The notes: generated from the sequence alone by a model not told the origin. DNA of 64,000 nucleotides from Desulfosarcina widdelii (GCF_009688965.1 NZ_AP021875.1:5952001-6016000), one strand, 5' to 3'. Positions 44,863 to 53,725 are shown, numbered from the stretch's first letter. Made by a program: numbers and translations.

Positions 44863-44920
44863 CAGTGAATTTTGTAAGTTTGAAGCGGCGGTCTGTTCGT
44901 TTGCCGGCTGGCAGGGGTTA

Positions 44921-46420
44921 TCAATCGCTGGGCCCCACCCATGGTGAGGGATTTCCGTAAACTACGAACGGTCCCGGGTTGATGGAACCTCCGCCGATGG
45001 GCATGTATCCCATACCGATGAAAAGGGCGGGGTTGATTTTACGCAGTTCGTCGCGCATGCCGTGGACCGGTCCTTTGTTGTAAACGCTGTAGTCCAGTTT
45101 AAAGCTCTCTTTGCGATCGAAAACAGAGGTGCCCACGGATGTCTTCATGCGACGGGTGCGCCAGATGGTGCCGTCTCCTTCCTTTTCCTGGAATAGATTG
45201 TACCCCTGCCCGTTTTGGGCGGCTTCGGCCGTAAAGCCTTTGCCCAGCCAGCGTCCCGGCCCGAAAAAGTGTTGGGTATAAAAGTCGGCCGCCGGCGCCA
45301 TAATGCCTACGGCCAGGTTTTTGGCCTGGTATTCTCCCTGAAGATCGGACAGGGTCGGCGGTGTTGCGGAATGAAAAAGCTGCATTACTTCGGATTTCGA
45401 CAAACGCTCGATATCCGCCAGGGTGGCCTGCTCGGGCGGAACGCCGAGAATTTGCTCCATGGAACGGCCATCCCATCCGCTGCTGCCGTTTTGCAGGATG
45501 TTGATCCCGGTGACCAATAGATTGAGGACAATCAGGACGGCCAGCACCTGGGCTGCGCTTTTCATCCATGCAAACCCCTTCTTTCGGTGGGCAGCGGTCG
45601 CGCTTGACGCGTTCGGATCCCTTCCCGTCCAGGTGTCGTTGGCCCGCCACATCCCCAGCGCCTGGTTGAGGCGGTCCATGAGAGAAATCGGAAGCAGCAC
45701 CTTGGTCAGCGGCGTGAGGATTTTTACCGGCAGGGACGGAATGGCCACCATGGCTTTGTTTTTGCGGATGCCGGCCACGATTTTGACGGCCACCACCTCG
45801 GGATCCAGAAGACGCGTGCCGGCCACCATTTTCGAACCGGCGAACATGCCGGTCCCGACGGTGTTGGGGCAGACCGCCGTAAAGCCGACGTTGCATTTGC
45901 GTTTTTTCATCTCCTGGCGAAGGGCATCGGTAAGGCCCACCACGCCGAATTTGCTGGCGCAGTAAGCCGAAAGGTTGGGCAGCGCCAGAATGCCGCCGGC
46001 CGAGGCGACGTTGACCACATGCCCGCTGTTCTGTGCGACCATGGCCGGTAGAAAGGCCTTGCAGGTCCAGAACTGGGCCGTCAGATTGACCGTCAGGATT
46101 TTTTCGATGGTTTCGTCCGGCAGTTCGTCCAGCGGCGCGGCCTTTACGATACCGGCGTTGTTCACCAGGATGGAGACTGTGCCCATTTCCTTTTTGATGG
46201 TCTGCGCCAGCTCGTAAACGGCCTTGCGCTCCGAGATGTCGCAGGTGTAAGGCCGGCAGACGCCCAGGGCGGATAATTCGTCGGCCGTGGCCGAAAGGGC
46301 GTCGGCATTGACGTCCACCAGGGCCACCTCGCACCCGGCTTCAAGAAGCAGTCGACTGACACATTTGCCCATTCCCATGGCGGCCCCGGTCACTACAGCC
46401 AATTTTGCGTTCAGCTTCAT
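44921..46420 (-). CDS. Short-chain dehydrogenase fused to a membrane-anchored uncharacterised domain
   Basis: The 499-residue protein combines a classical SDR at its N terminus (TGAAMGMG at 11-18 for NAD(P), NNAG at 87-90, catalytic S140, Y153 and K157 in AYCASK) with a separate C-terminal half. A membrane helix (about 288-308, AAQVLAVLIVLNLLVTGINIL) links to a domain of about 190 residues ending FIGMGYMPIGGGSINPGPFVVYG, which I cannot name. The phrase HFFGPGRWLGKGF and the conserved-looking GMRDELRKINPALFIGMG suggest a defined fold. It lies one base after the marR-type gene, so they form an operon. Oxidation of a membrane-partitioned hydroxy- or keto-lipid is a guess. Internal frames give no sign of an artificial fusion. 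Confidence 0.8.
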   Translation of the reverse strand: MKLNAKLAVVTGAAMGMGKCVSRLLLEAGCEVALVDVNADALSATADELSALGVCRPYTCDISERKAVYELAQTIKKEMGTVSILVNNAGIVKAAPLDELPDETIEKILTVNLTAQFWTCKAFLPAMVAQNSGHVVNVASAGGILALPNLSAYCASKFGVVGLTDALRQEMKKRKCNVGFTAVCPNTVGTGMFAGSKMVAGTRLLDPEVVAVKIVAGIRKNKAMVAIPSLPVKILTPLTKVLLPISLMDRLNQALGMWRANDTWTGRDPNASSATAAHRKKGFAWMKSAAQVLAVLIVLNLLVTGINILQNGSSGWDGRSMEQILGVPPEQATLADIERLSKSEVMQLFHSATPPTLSDLQGEYQAKNLAVGIMAPAADFYTQHFFGPGRWLGKGFTAEAAQNGQGYNLFQEKEGDGTIWRTRRMKTSVGTSVFDRKESFKLDYSVYNKGPVHGMRDELRKINPALFIGMGYMPIGGGSINPGPFVVYGNPSPWVGPSD

Positions 46421-46421
46421 C

Positions 46422-46880
46422 TTATCTTTCCTTTTTCGGTTGGGCGTCTTGCGTATCGAGGATCTCTTTCAACTGTCGGGCTGTCCGGATGACTCCCTCG
46501 ATATCGATATCCGCACGGTTTTTCAGGTTGGACAGGAGCAATGCAAAGGTATGTTCTTCCACCGCCCGCACCAGGTTTTCTCCTTCGGCTGCGATCTGCA
46601 CGATTCGCCTGCGTTTGTCCCCGGGACTCTGGCGCCGTTGCAACAGGCGGCGCTTTTCCATGCGGTCGATCAATCGGGTGGCCGTGCTCACCGGGATTTT
46701 CATTTCGGCCGCGATATCGCCCATGGCGGCTGGCCCCTGTCTTCTGAGGAACTGCAGCAGGTAAATCTGTTCATAGGTCAGGCCGAACCGCTCGACCTTC
46801 GCGCGTTCGAAGCGATAGATGGCCTGCAGGGCGCCGAATAGGATTTCGTCCAGTTGCTCTCGGGAGATGGATCCCAGCAT
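46422..46880 (-). CDS. MarR-family transcriptional regulator
   Basis: The 152-residue protein has the winged-helix core LTYEQIYLLQFLRRQGPAAMGDIAAEMKI, recognition helix PVSTATRLIDRMEKRRLLQR and wing SPGDKRRRIVQI of the MarR family. The ATG at 46880 has AGGA upstream; a longer start at 46910 is possible. It is followed after one base by the SDR fusion gene, so it is probably an autoregulated repressor responding to a lipophilic or CoA-linked ligand. The divergent dehydrogenase operon starts 426 bases away. Confidence 0.9.
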   Translation of the reverse strand: MLGSISREQLDEILFGALQAIYRFERAKVERFGLTYEQIYLLQFLRRQGPAAMGDIAAEMKIPVSTATRLIDRMEKRRLLQRRQSPGDKRRRIVQIAAEGENLVRAVEEHTFALLLSNLKNRADIDIEGVIRTARQLKEILDTQDAQPKKER

Positions 46881-47126
46881 GGTTTTCCTGTCGATGGCAG
46901 AGCAAATCAAGATTGTGGGTCAGGGTTTGGAGAAAACCTGACGGATTTGATTGCAAAATGCAAGTAAATTTTTATTTGCATCAATAAATGAAACCATTTT
47001 TTGTTCTGGCCGCCGTTCAGTATTTTGCTCTGTTCATACGGTGATCTGTATTAATATACAATAAATAATAGTAGTTATCATCTATCAATGCGATTTGTTA
47101 CGTCAGGAGCAGTCTAAATTCGTAAT

Positions 47127-47159
47127 TTGAACAAGATTCGAATTTATAATTAACTTCAA
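47127..47159. repeat. 33-base AT-rich direct repeat, upstream copy (operator candidate)
   Basis: The repeat begins TTGAACAAGATTCG and ends ATTAACTTCAA; an identical copy lies at 47209-47241, 82 bases away. The two copies flank the promoter at 47167-47195. The inner TTCGAA is palindromic. Confidence 0.65.
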
Positions 47160-47166
47160 ATATGGC

Positions 47167-47195
47167 TTGACAAGGAGGTACGGATCAATTAATGG
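47167..47195 (+). promoter_or_regulatory. Promoter of the acyl-CoA dehydrogenase operon
   Basis: A perfect TTGACA (47167-47172) is followed after 17 bases by TAATGG (47190-47195). It lies between the two 33-base direct repeats, 112 bases before the ATG of the first dehydrogenase gene. Confidence 0.55.
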
Positions 47196-47208
47196 GTGGA
47201 TTCAAAGG

Positions 47209-47241
47209 TTGAACAAGATTCGAATTTATAATTAACTTCAA
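47209..47241. repeat. 33-base AT-rich direct repeat, downstream copy (operator candidate)
   Basis: Identical over 33 bases to 47127-47159. It covers roughly +7 to +40 relative to the predicted transcription start, the expected place for a repressor site. The rest of 46881-47306 is AT-rich and gene-free. Confidence 0.65.
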
Positions 47242-47306
47242 CTGAAGCGCCAGTTGCGACGGGCTCCAAACGGCGACTCGCCGATTGAGGGAAGGGAAAA
47301 GAGACC

Positions 47307-48449
47307 ATGGATTTTGCATTTACCAAAGAGCAGCTCATGTTCAAGAAAGAGGTCATCCGGTTTGCCAAAAAGGAGATCGTCCCCCGGGTACAGGAGCATG
47401 ACCTCAAAGAGGCCTTCGATTTCGAATCGTTCCGCAAAATGGGGGAATTCGGTCTGCTGGGGCTGCACTTTCCCACGGAGTACGGTGGGGAAGGCGCCGA
47501 TGTCGTCACGACGGTGCTGGCCGGCGAAGCACTGGGCGAAGCCGGGGTGGACGGCGGCCTGACCCTGGCTTACGGCGCCCATACCTTTTTATGTGCGGAC
47601 ACCCTTTTCCGCAACGGCACCGAGGAGCAGCGCCGCAATTACATCCCCAGACTGGCTTCGGGAGAGTGGATCGGCTGCATGGGATTGTCCGAGCCTGATG
47701 CCGGCTCCGACGTGGCCTCCATGACCACCACGGCGGAAAAACGCGGCGACAGCTATATTCTCAATGGCACCAAAATGTGGATCACCAACGGTCCCATCGC
47801 CGACGTGGCCGTGGTCTACGCCAAAACCGATCCGGACCAGGCCCACGCCGGCATCAGCGCTTTCATCGTAGAGAAGGGCACGCCCGGTTTTTCGCCGGGG
47901 CGGCCCCTGATCAAGATGGGAGTGCGCACCTCCCAGACCAGCGAACTGGTGTTCAACAACTGTGAAATCCCGGCCGACAACCTGCTGGGAAAAGAGGGCG
48001 AAGGCTTTCTCTACGCCATGCAGACCGTGGAGTGGGACCGAAGCGCCCTGTTGGCGCCTTTCGTAGGCGTTACCACTTACATGCTGAAGAAATGCTCCGA
48101 TTACGCCAAGGGGCGCGTCCAGTTCGGTCGGCCCATCGGCAAATTCCAGGCCATCAAGCACAAACTGGCCGACATGCGCATTTTCGGCGAGGCGGCCCGA
48201 ACATTGGTCTACCGCATCGCCTGGTGCAAGGACCAGGGGCGCCCCCTCAACCATCTCGAAGCGGCCATCGCTAAATTGTATATCGGCGATTGGAGCCTTG
48301 CGGTAACCAACGATGCCGTCACCCTGCACGGTGGCTACGGCTACACCCACGAGTTCGATGTCGAACGAATCTTCCGGGATACCCGGCTGGCACCCATTGG
48401 CGGCGGCACCTCCGAGATCCAGAAAATGATTATTTCGAAATTGATTTAA
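47307..48449 (+). CDS. Acyl-CoA dehydrogenase
   Basis: The 380-residue protein is a standard-length acyl-CoA dehydrogenase with GLSEPDAGSDVASM, NGTKMWITNG, RVQFGRPIGKFQAIKHKLADM and LHGGYGYTHEFDVERIFRD. The C-terminal segment reads IGGGTSEIQKMI, where short- and medium-chain enzymes have the catalytic glutamate (EGT). A glutamate in AMQTVEWDRSALL fits the alternative base position used by isovaleryl-CoA dehydrogenase. A branched or cyclic acyl-CoA substrate is therefore plausible. It is the first gene of an operon behind the repeat-flanked promoter. Confidence 0.92.
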   Translation: MDFAFTKEQLMFKKEVIRFAKKEIVPRVQEHDLKEAFDFESFRKMGEFGLLGLHFPTEYGGEGADVVTTVLAGEALGEAGVDGGLTLAYGAHTFLCADTLFRNGTEEQRRNYIPRLASGEWIGCMGLSEPDAGSDVASMTTTAEKRGDSYILNGTKMWITNGPIADVAVVYAKTDPDQAHAGISAFIVEKGTPGFSPGRPLIKMGVRTSQTSELVFNNCEIPADNLLGKEGEGFLYAMQTVEWDRSALLAPFVGVTTYMLKKCSDYAKGRVQFGRPIGKFQAIKHKLADMRIFGEAARTLVYRIAWCKDQGRPLNHLEAAIAKLYIGDWSLAVTNDAVTLHGGYGYTHEFDVERIFRDTRLAPIGGGTSEIQKMIISKLI

Positions 48450-48524
48450 CCCTGTTCTAAAAAAGGGAGCGTTTTCGGGATTCGAAAATTAAACCTTTCT
48501 TCAGTCGGATCGTAGGAGAAAAAC

Positions 48525-49661
48525 ATGAATTTTGATTTTACCGATGAAGAGAAAAACTTTTTCTCTGAAGTTACAAAGGCGATGGAAGCGGTAGCGGAAA
48601 ACCGGGATTTCGAATCCGGAGATCTCGATACGGTTCGTGACAATCTGGCCGAAGCGCTTGCCGCGCTGGCATCTTCAGGCTACTTGAAACTGGGTCTGAA
48701 CGCAGAAGATGCCCCGTTTTCCGGGACATTGCCCCTCATGGCGGCCATGGAGCAGTTGTCCGGGATCTCGCCTTCTCTCTTTCTGGCCGTGGAGATGAGT
48801 ACACGCATGTTCGGCCGGGTGGTAGCGCTTGACCAGGAGGCAGGCAAAAACGCGGACATCCTGTCGGCCCTGGCCGCCGGAAAAACCGTGGGCGCCGTGG
48901 CCCTTTCGGAAGAGAGCCTCAACGTGGAAAACGACCCGCTGACGACAATGGCTACCCGTGAAGGCGACGCCGTGCGGGTCAGTGGAACCAAAAGCCTGGT
49001 GACCAACGGACCGGTGGCGGACTGGTTTGCCGTCGTAGGCATGCTGGACGAAAAGGTGGCCGTTTTTCTCATCGAAAAAGGTGCCCCCGGGCTGAAATTG
49101 ACCGACCGCCAGCTTACCATGGGCTATGACGGGCTGGCGATCAGCGGCCTGGAAATCGACGGCTGCAAGGTACTAGCGGATCAGGTCCTGGGACCCTTTG
49201 ACGCCGCACCCTTTTTGGAACAGTTGAAACTCTGGGAGAATCAGGTTCTCATCGCGTCCTCACTGGGCCTCATGCAGGCAAGCTACATAACAGCAAGGGA
49301 TTATGCCAAAGAACACCGGTCCGGCGGCAAGCCGATCATTGCCTACCAGGAAGTAGGGTTCAAGCTTTCGGAAATGCTGACGCTCTACCAGACCGCCCAG
49401 TTATACGCCTATCGGGCTGCCTGGATGGCCGACGACAGCCCCAAAGAGGCCGGGGTGCTGACCCTGTGCGCCAAGGTTTTCTGCACAGAGTCGGCGGAGA
49501 TCGTGGCCGGCAAGTCGCTCCAGGTTCAGTCCAAGGACGGCTACCTGGCCGGCGGCAAGGCGGAACGGAGCTACCGCTGCGCCAAATACGGACAGATTGC
49601 CGGTGTTTCCACGGAAATCGCCCGGGTCAAGATTGGTGATGCGGCCTTGGGCAGATTTTAG
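48525..49661 (+). CDS. Acyl-CoA dehydrogenase-like protein, probably catalytically altered
   Basis: The 378-residue protein follows the acyl-CoA dehydrogenase fold from start (MNFDFTDEEKNFFSEV) to end, but the key motifs are eroded: VALSEESLNVENDP replaces the SEPDAGSD region, VSGTKSLVTNGPVADWF is retained, and the C-terminal catalytic tract is IAGVSTEIARVKIG. No glutamate stands in either usual base position as far as I can align. It may be the partner of a heteromeric dehydrogenase formed with the preceding gene product; heteromeric acyl-CoA dehydrogenases with one degenerate chain are known from actinobacterial steroid pathways. The ribosome site is TAGGAG. The spacing of 75 bases supports cotranscription. 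Confidence 0.82.
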   Translation: MNFDFTDEEKNFFSEVTKAMEAVAENRDFESGDLDTVRDNLAEALAALASSGYLKLGLNAEDAPFSGTLPLMAAMEQLSGISPSLFLAVEMSTRMFGRVVALDQEAGKNADILSALAAGKTVGAVALSEESLNVENDPLTTMATREGDAVRVSGTKSLVTNGPVADWFAVVGMLDEKVAVFLIEKGAPGLKLTDRQLTMGYDGLAISGLEIDGCKVLADQVLGPFDAAPFLEQLKLWENQVLIASSLGLMQASYITARDYAKEHRSGGKPIIAYQEVGFKLSEMLTLYQTAQLYAYRAAWMADDSPKEAGVLTLCAKVFCTESAEIVAGKSLQVQSKDGYLAGGKAERSYRCAKYGQIAGVSTEIARVKIGDAALGRF

Positions 49662-49811
49662 CGCTGCCTGGATAAAACCGCCTTCCGGATCCGAATAAAA
49701 GGGTTTGTGTCGGAGCCGGTTTTTCGATAAACAGGCGATGCGACACCGGCAGTACCCGGCAGCGGTTGCCATGGAAATGCTGTCGAAAGCTAACCCGATT
49801 CCGGAGAGGAG

Positions 49812-50477
49812 ATGAAAGCTAAGAAAGAAAACCAGGAGAACGGGGCGCCATTGTCCAAAAGCGCCCTGCGCAGGCAGCGCGAGCGTGAGCAGCGTCTGGA
49901 GACCATTCTGGGCGCCGCCCAGACCTTGTTCGCCGGGGAAGGCTACCACAAGGCCAGCATGGAAAAGATCGCCGATTCGGCCGAAGTATCCGTCGGCACG
50001 CTCTATTTTTACTTCAAGAACAAGGAAGACCTGCTGGTTAAACTGCTCAGCCAGATCGGCTTCGATCTGCGCAACATGCTGGGTGCGGCTTTTAAAAGCG
50101 CGGACATTTCGATGGAAGGCATTCGGGAGGCCGGGCGAATTTTTTTCGCCGAGTTTTGCCCCCACTATCCGGAAAGCATCGCCATTTTTTTTCGGGAATC
50201 GGTGGGGCAGAGCGAGCTGGTGGAAGCCCATCGAAAGAAGATTTTCGATAAGCTGATCGATGACGTCCGCCAGGCCCTGATCCGGGTATGCGACAATCAG
50301 GGCGCCCGGTTCCAGAGCGATCTGTCTGCCGAGGTGATGGCCACCAGCATCATGGGCATGTTCGAACGCATCGCCTACCAGTACCTGATCTGGCAGGACC
50401 GCTCCGAGGACTTGGCGGTAATCGGGCAGGATGCCGTGGATTTCATCATCGGTGGCATCGAAAGGCTTTTTCGGTGA
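49812..50477 (+). CDS. TetR-family transcriptional regulator
   Basis: The 221-residue protein has the TetR N-terminal DNA-binding domain (RETILGAAQTLF-type helix, YHKASMEKIADSAEVSVGTLYFYFKNKEDLL) and a helical ligand domain with LYFYF-KNKEDLL recognition and VMATSIMGMFERIAYQYLIWQ. Such regulators commonly bind acyl-CoA in fatty-acid pathways. GGAGAGG lies just before the ATG. It follows the dehydrogenase pair and precedes the PHP gene by six bases. The direct repeats around the upstream promoter are candidate targets. Confidence 0.92.
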   Translation: MKAKKENQENGAPLSKSALRRQREREQRLETILGAAQTLFAGEGYHKASMEKIADSAEVSVGTLYFYFKNKEDLLVKLLSQIGFDLRNMLGAAFKSADISMEGIREAGRIFFAEFCPHYPESIAIFFRESVGQSELVEAHRKKIFDKLIDDVRQALIRVCDNQGARFQSDLSAEVMATSIMGMFERIAYQYLIWQDRSEDLAVIGQDAVDFIIGGIERLFR

Positions 50478-50483
50478 AGACTT

Positions 50484-51035
50484 ATGCATCTGAAAGGCGC
50501 CCTGCATGTCCACACAACCTGCTCCGACGGCAACCTGTCTATCAAGCAGGTCGTGGCGGCCTATACGGGGCTGGGGTTCGATTTTATCGCCCTGACCGAT
50601 CACGATTACCTGATGCGCAACGGCTGCTACGATAAGGTGCGGTACCTGAAAACCGACTTGATCGTGTTCACCGGGCTGGAATTGACCGTATTTGAAAAGG
50701 GCTACCTGCATGTCAACCGCATTGACGGAGACCGGGAGACGCTGCACATTTTTAACCACCCGGCGGAAATGGACCTTCCGCTGGCCAAGGCGATTGAGCG
50801 CATCAACGCCGTGGCCGAGCGGCTGCCCATCGATGCGGTGGAAATCACCACCAAGGGATTTCGAACCCCGGAATACGAGATCGACGCGATTCCCTTTCCC
50901 AAAGTGGCCACCGACGATTCCCACACCCGGCAGGGATGCGGCCGGGCCTGGGTCGAAATGGACTGCGCCCGAGATAAAGACAGCATTATCCGGGCGATCA
51001 AGAACAACGCATTCTGGAACTGTTATGCTGGCTGA
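50484..51035 (+). CDS. PHP-domain metal-dependent phosphoesterase
   Basis: The 183-residue protein contains the PHP motifs in order: HVHTTCSDG (8-16), LTDHDY, GLELTV, NHPAEM and the final DDSHTRQG. Together these bind two or three metal ions at a phosphoesterase site. It is shorter than most PHP proteins because the region between motifs is trimmed. It starts six bases after the TetR gene and is probably cotranscribed. The substrate is unknown; a nucleotide or phosphorylated small molecule is likely. The 236-base gap that follows contains low-complexity AATCCC repeats near 51225-51255. Confidence 0.85.
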   Translation: MHLKGALHVHTTCSDGNLSIKQVVAAYTGLGFDFIALTDHDYLMRNGCYDKVRYLKTDLIVFTGLELTVFEKGYLHVNRIDGDRETLHIFNHPAEMDLPLAKAIERINAVAERLPIDAVEITTKGFRTPEYEIDAIPFPKVATDDSHTRQGCGRAWVEMDCARDKDSIIRAIKNNAFWNCYAG

Positions 51036-51271
51036 ACCATCGTCGCCAGCCGTGTAAGCCGGAAGATCGAGAGCAAAGAAGCCGACTGGATGCCGGTGTC
51101 GCAACCCATCCAAGAAAACTTCTCACATAGTTTCGTTCAATCACCAATAGAGAAAAGAAGCGGTAAGGGATTCGATCCGGGAAGCCTTGTCGATCGACAG
51201 CCGGCTCGGAGGGCTTCCGGTTTCCGAATCCCAATTCCCCAATCCCCTAATGATCAAGGAGGATCGCTGCC

Positions 51272-52420
51272 ATGGCAAGACGAGTTGGCATTTGTGCGGT
51301 GGCACAAACCACCTATGAACCGGACAAATGGTACGAACGTTTCCAGGGCATGGCCCTGGAAGTGCTCGAATCGCTCCAGGAGCAGACCGGCGTTGATTTC
51401 TCACCCGGCAAGGGCATCGGCATGTCCATCAACGTTTCGGACGACATCTTCGACGCCCGAACCATTTCCGACAACGGCATGACCGACGTTCTCGGCGCCC
51501 ACTTCGGGTGCGAAGAGAAGATCGCCCAGGAGGGCATCCAGGCCCTTTATTACGGCATGGCGGCCATTCAGTCGGGACACGAAGATGTGGTGTTGATTCT
51601 CGGCCATTGCAAGGAATCCCAGTGCGCCAGCCGCAACATGGTCACCCATGTGGCCTTCGATCCTTTCTACACGCGGCCGGTGGGATTGGATTTCTGCGCT
51701 GCCGCCGGACTGCAGGCCCAGGCCTATGCAGACAAGGCCGGCATCACAGATGAGCAGTTGGCCGAGGTCGTGGTTCGATGCCACGCCAATGCGTTGAAGA
51801 ACGACCGGCTGCCGAAGGTGGAAGCGGTAACGGCCGACCAGGTGATGATGTCGCCCATGCTGGCCGATCCGATTCGCCAGCTGCATGCCTATCCAATTTC
51901 CGACGGTGCCGTCGGGATGCTGCTGGTGGCCGAAGACCGCGTGAAAGACTTTACCGACACGCCGGTCTGGATCACCGGTGTGGGCAACTGCATGGATTCC
52001 TTCTTTTTGGGCGACCGGGACCTGGCTTCCAATTTCGCCCTGAAGCAGGCCGCTAAGCGCGCATACAAGCGCGCCGGAATCGACGATCCCAAAATCGCCT
52101 TCGACGTGGTGGAGGTATCGGATTTTTACGCTTACCAGCAGCCCATGTGGCTCGAAGGCCTGGGAATCTGCGACGGGGGCACGGGCGGTCTGGCTGCCAG
52201 CGCCGGGACCGCGGGCAAAGCGGTGATCAATCCCTCCGGAGGAAGCCTGGCCGGCAACCCCCTGATTCTGGGCGGTCTCGTACGGGCGGCGGAAGCCTCC
52301 CTGCAACTCATGGGCAAGGCCAATGGGCATCAGGTCAACAATGCCGCTACGGCCCTGGCCCACGGCGTGATGGGGCCGGCGGGACAGTTTCATTCAGTCG
52401 TCACCCTGGCACGGGATTAA
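51272..52420 (+). CDS. Thiolase-fold protein (SCPx/Ltp type) lacking the nucleophilic Cys and HPxG histidine
   Basis: The 382-residue protein has the thiolase fold of the sterol-carrier-protein-x group (VGICAVAQTTYEPDK, PISDGAVGMLLVAED, AFDVVEVSDFYAYQQ, AVINPSGGSLAGNP). Where thiolases have the CxSG nucleophile this one reads IAQEGIQAL, and the GHPxGATG histidine motif has become GNPLILGG. It therefore cannot be a classical thiolase. The related protein Ltp2 of mycobacteria, also without the cysteine, is a retro-aldolase that works with a DUF35 partner; two DUF35 domains are encoded just downstream here. GGAGG precedes the ATG. It is followed after 11 bases by a second protein of the same kind. 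Confidence 0.85.
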   Translation: MARRVGICAVAQTTYEPDKWYERFQGMALEVLESLQEQTGVDFSPGKGIGMSINVSDDIFDARTISDNGMTDVLGAHFGCEEKIAQEGIQALYYGMAAIQSGHEDVVLILGHCKESQCASRNMVTHVAFDPFYTRPVGLDFCAAAGLQAQAYADKAGITDEQLAEVVVRCHANALKNDRLPKVEAVTADQVMMSPMLADPIRQLHAYPISDGAVGMLLVAEDRVKDFTDTPVWITGVGNCMDSFFLGDRDLASNFALKQAAKRAYKRAGIDDPKIAFDVVEVSDFYAYQQPMWLEGLGICDGGTGGLAASAGTAGKAVINPSGGSLAGNPLILGGLVRAAEASLQLMGKANGHQVNNAATALAHGVMGPAGQFHSVVTLARD

Positions 52421-52431
52421 AGGAGGAAACC

Positions 52432-53613
52432 ATGCAGAAAAATAGAAATGTCGGCATTATCGGCGTCGGACAATCGGTTTACTCCAGTCACCGCGAAGAG
52501 GTCAACCAGCCGGAGATGATCCAGGAAGCGGTTGCCGAAGCACTGGAGAATGCAGGAATCACCCTGGATGACGTGGACTGCATCGTTCATGGCAACATGG
52601 AATTGTTCGAAATGGTGCATCAGCCGGATTTGTGGCACACCCTGGGCTCCGGTGCTTTTGGCAAGGAATGCCTGCGGGTGACCACCGGCGGAACCACCGG
52701 GGCTACCCTGGTATGCGCGGCCGACCATCTGGTGGCTTCGGGCCTTCACGATATTGTATTGGCCATCGGGTTCGAAAAGCTTCAGGAAGGCCATACCACA
52801 GGCGGAATCACCAACATGGCCGATCCGTTGTGGGGGCGTCAGCTGCAGACCGGAGCCCTCACCGGCATGACCGCGGCCCAGATGATCGATGAATTCGGCG
52901 AGGAGCGTGCCAAAAAGGTGGCCATGAAGTACCGTATTCTCATGGACAAACACGCTATGAAAAACGAGAAGGCCCACCGCCGGTTGGGGCTGGAGTTTGA
53001 CCAGGCCGAAGACCTGGCGGTCAATTCTCCTGCTCTCGTGGGCGAATTGCGCATGATTCACATGTGCTCCCAGAGCGACGGCGCCTGCGTCATGATCTTC
53101 GCATGCGAGGAAAAGGCCAAGGCCCTGTGCGATCAGCCCGCATGGATCAAGGACCACGTCACGGCCCACCGCGAGGAGATGTTCTGCATCTTCGGCGATG
53201 CCCCGGTGCTCAGCACCCACCGCTTTGCGGCCAAGAAATTGTTCGAACGCTGCGGCATTTCCGATCCCAGAAAAGAGATCGATCTGTTTGAAATGTACGA
53301 TCCTTCCAGTTGGTGGGGCTCGGACTGGCTGCGTGAATTTCTCCTGCTGGAGGGCGACGAACACCTGAAGATGATCGAAAACGACGAAATCGCCATGGAC
53401 GGTGCCTTTCCGGTCAATCCCTCCGGCGGCGTCATCGCCTCCAACCCCATCGGTGCCACCGCCATGGTGCGTGTGGCCGAGGCGGCCCTTCAGGTCATGG
53501 GCCGGGCCGGCAGCCACCAGGTTCCCAAGACGGTCAACCAGGCACTGGCCTCCGGCTTCGGCGGCACCATGTGGACCGTGTTGACTCTGTTGACGCGGGA
53601 AGTGCCCTGGTGA
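52432..53613 (+). CDS. Second thiolase-fold protein (SCPx/Ltp type), also lacking classical catalytic residues
   Basis: The 393-residue protein begins MQKNRNVGIIGVGQSVYSSH after a strong GGAGGAAA site and is clearly a paralogue of the preceding product. The nucleophile region reads VTTGGTTGATLVCAADHL with glycine where the cysteine should be, and the histidine motif reads NPSGGVIASNPIGAT. ACEEKAKAL, LFEMYDPSSWWGS and MWTVLTLL are other family features. With the upstream paralogue it probably makes a heteromeric assembly. Candidate partner domains are the DUF35 modules of the next two genes. The function I favour is C-C cleavage of a hydroxyacyl-CoA; thiolytic activity is the alternative. Confidence 0.85.
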   Translation: MQKNRNVGIIGVGQSVYSSHREEVNQPEMIQEAVAEALENAGITLDDVDCIVHGNMELFEMVHQPDLWHTLGSGAFGKECLRVTTGGTTGATLVCAADHLVASGLHDIVLAIGFEKLQEGHTTGGITNMADPLWGRQLQTGALTGMTAAQMIDEFGEERAKKVAMKYRILMDKHAMKNEKAHRRLGLEFDQAEDLAVNSPALVGELRMIHMCSQSDGACVMIFACEEKAKALCDQPAWIKDHVTAHREEMFCIFGDAPVLSTHRFAAKKLFERCGISDPRKEIDLFEMYDPSSWWGSDWLREFLLLEGDEHLKMIENDEIAMDGAFPVNPSGGVIASNPIGATAMVRVAEAALQVMGRAGSHQVPKTVNQALASGFGGTMWTVLTLLTREVPW

Positions 53614-53624
53614 TGACGGAGGCC

Positions 53625-53725
53625 TGGGGTCGGAGTTCGGAAGTCGGAAGTCGGAAGACGGAAGACGGATGATGGACGACAGAAGACGGAAGACGGAAGT
53701 CGGATGACTGAGGTCGGATGACAGA
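53625..53725. repeat. Degenerate heptamer satellite (GGAAGTC/GGAAGAC)
   Basis: About 100 bases consist of imperfect head-to-tail units such as GGAAGTC, GGAAGAC and GGATGAC. Similar heptamer-like low-complexity runs mark other spacers (near 8575-8630, 9590-9640, 15670-15710, 51225-51255, 56920-56950, 57860-57890, 59240-59400, 61300-61370). Confidence 0.7.

Noticed and set aside
44700..44920. tRNA-like hairpins in gene-free gaps
   Set aside because: No gap in the window contains a complete acceptor, D, anticodon and T-arm set; the hairpins are REP-like.
47127..47241. Possible CRISPR array
   Set aside because: Only two repeats, a promoter in between, and no cas genes.
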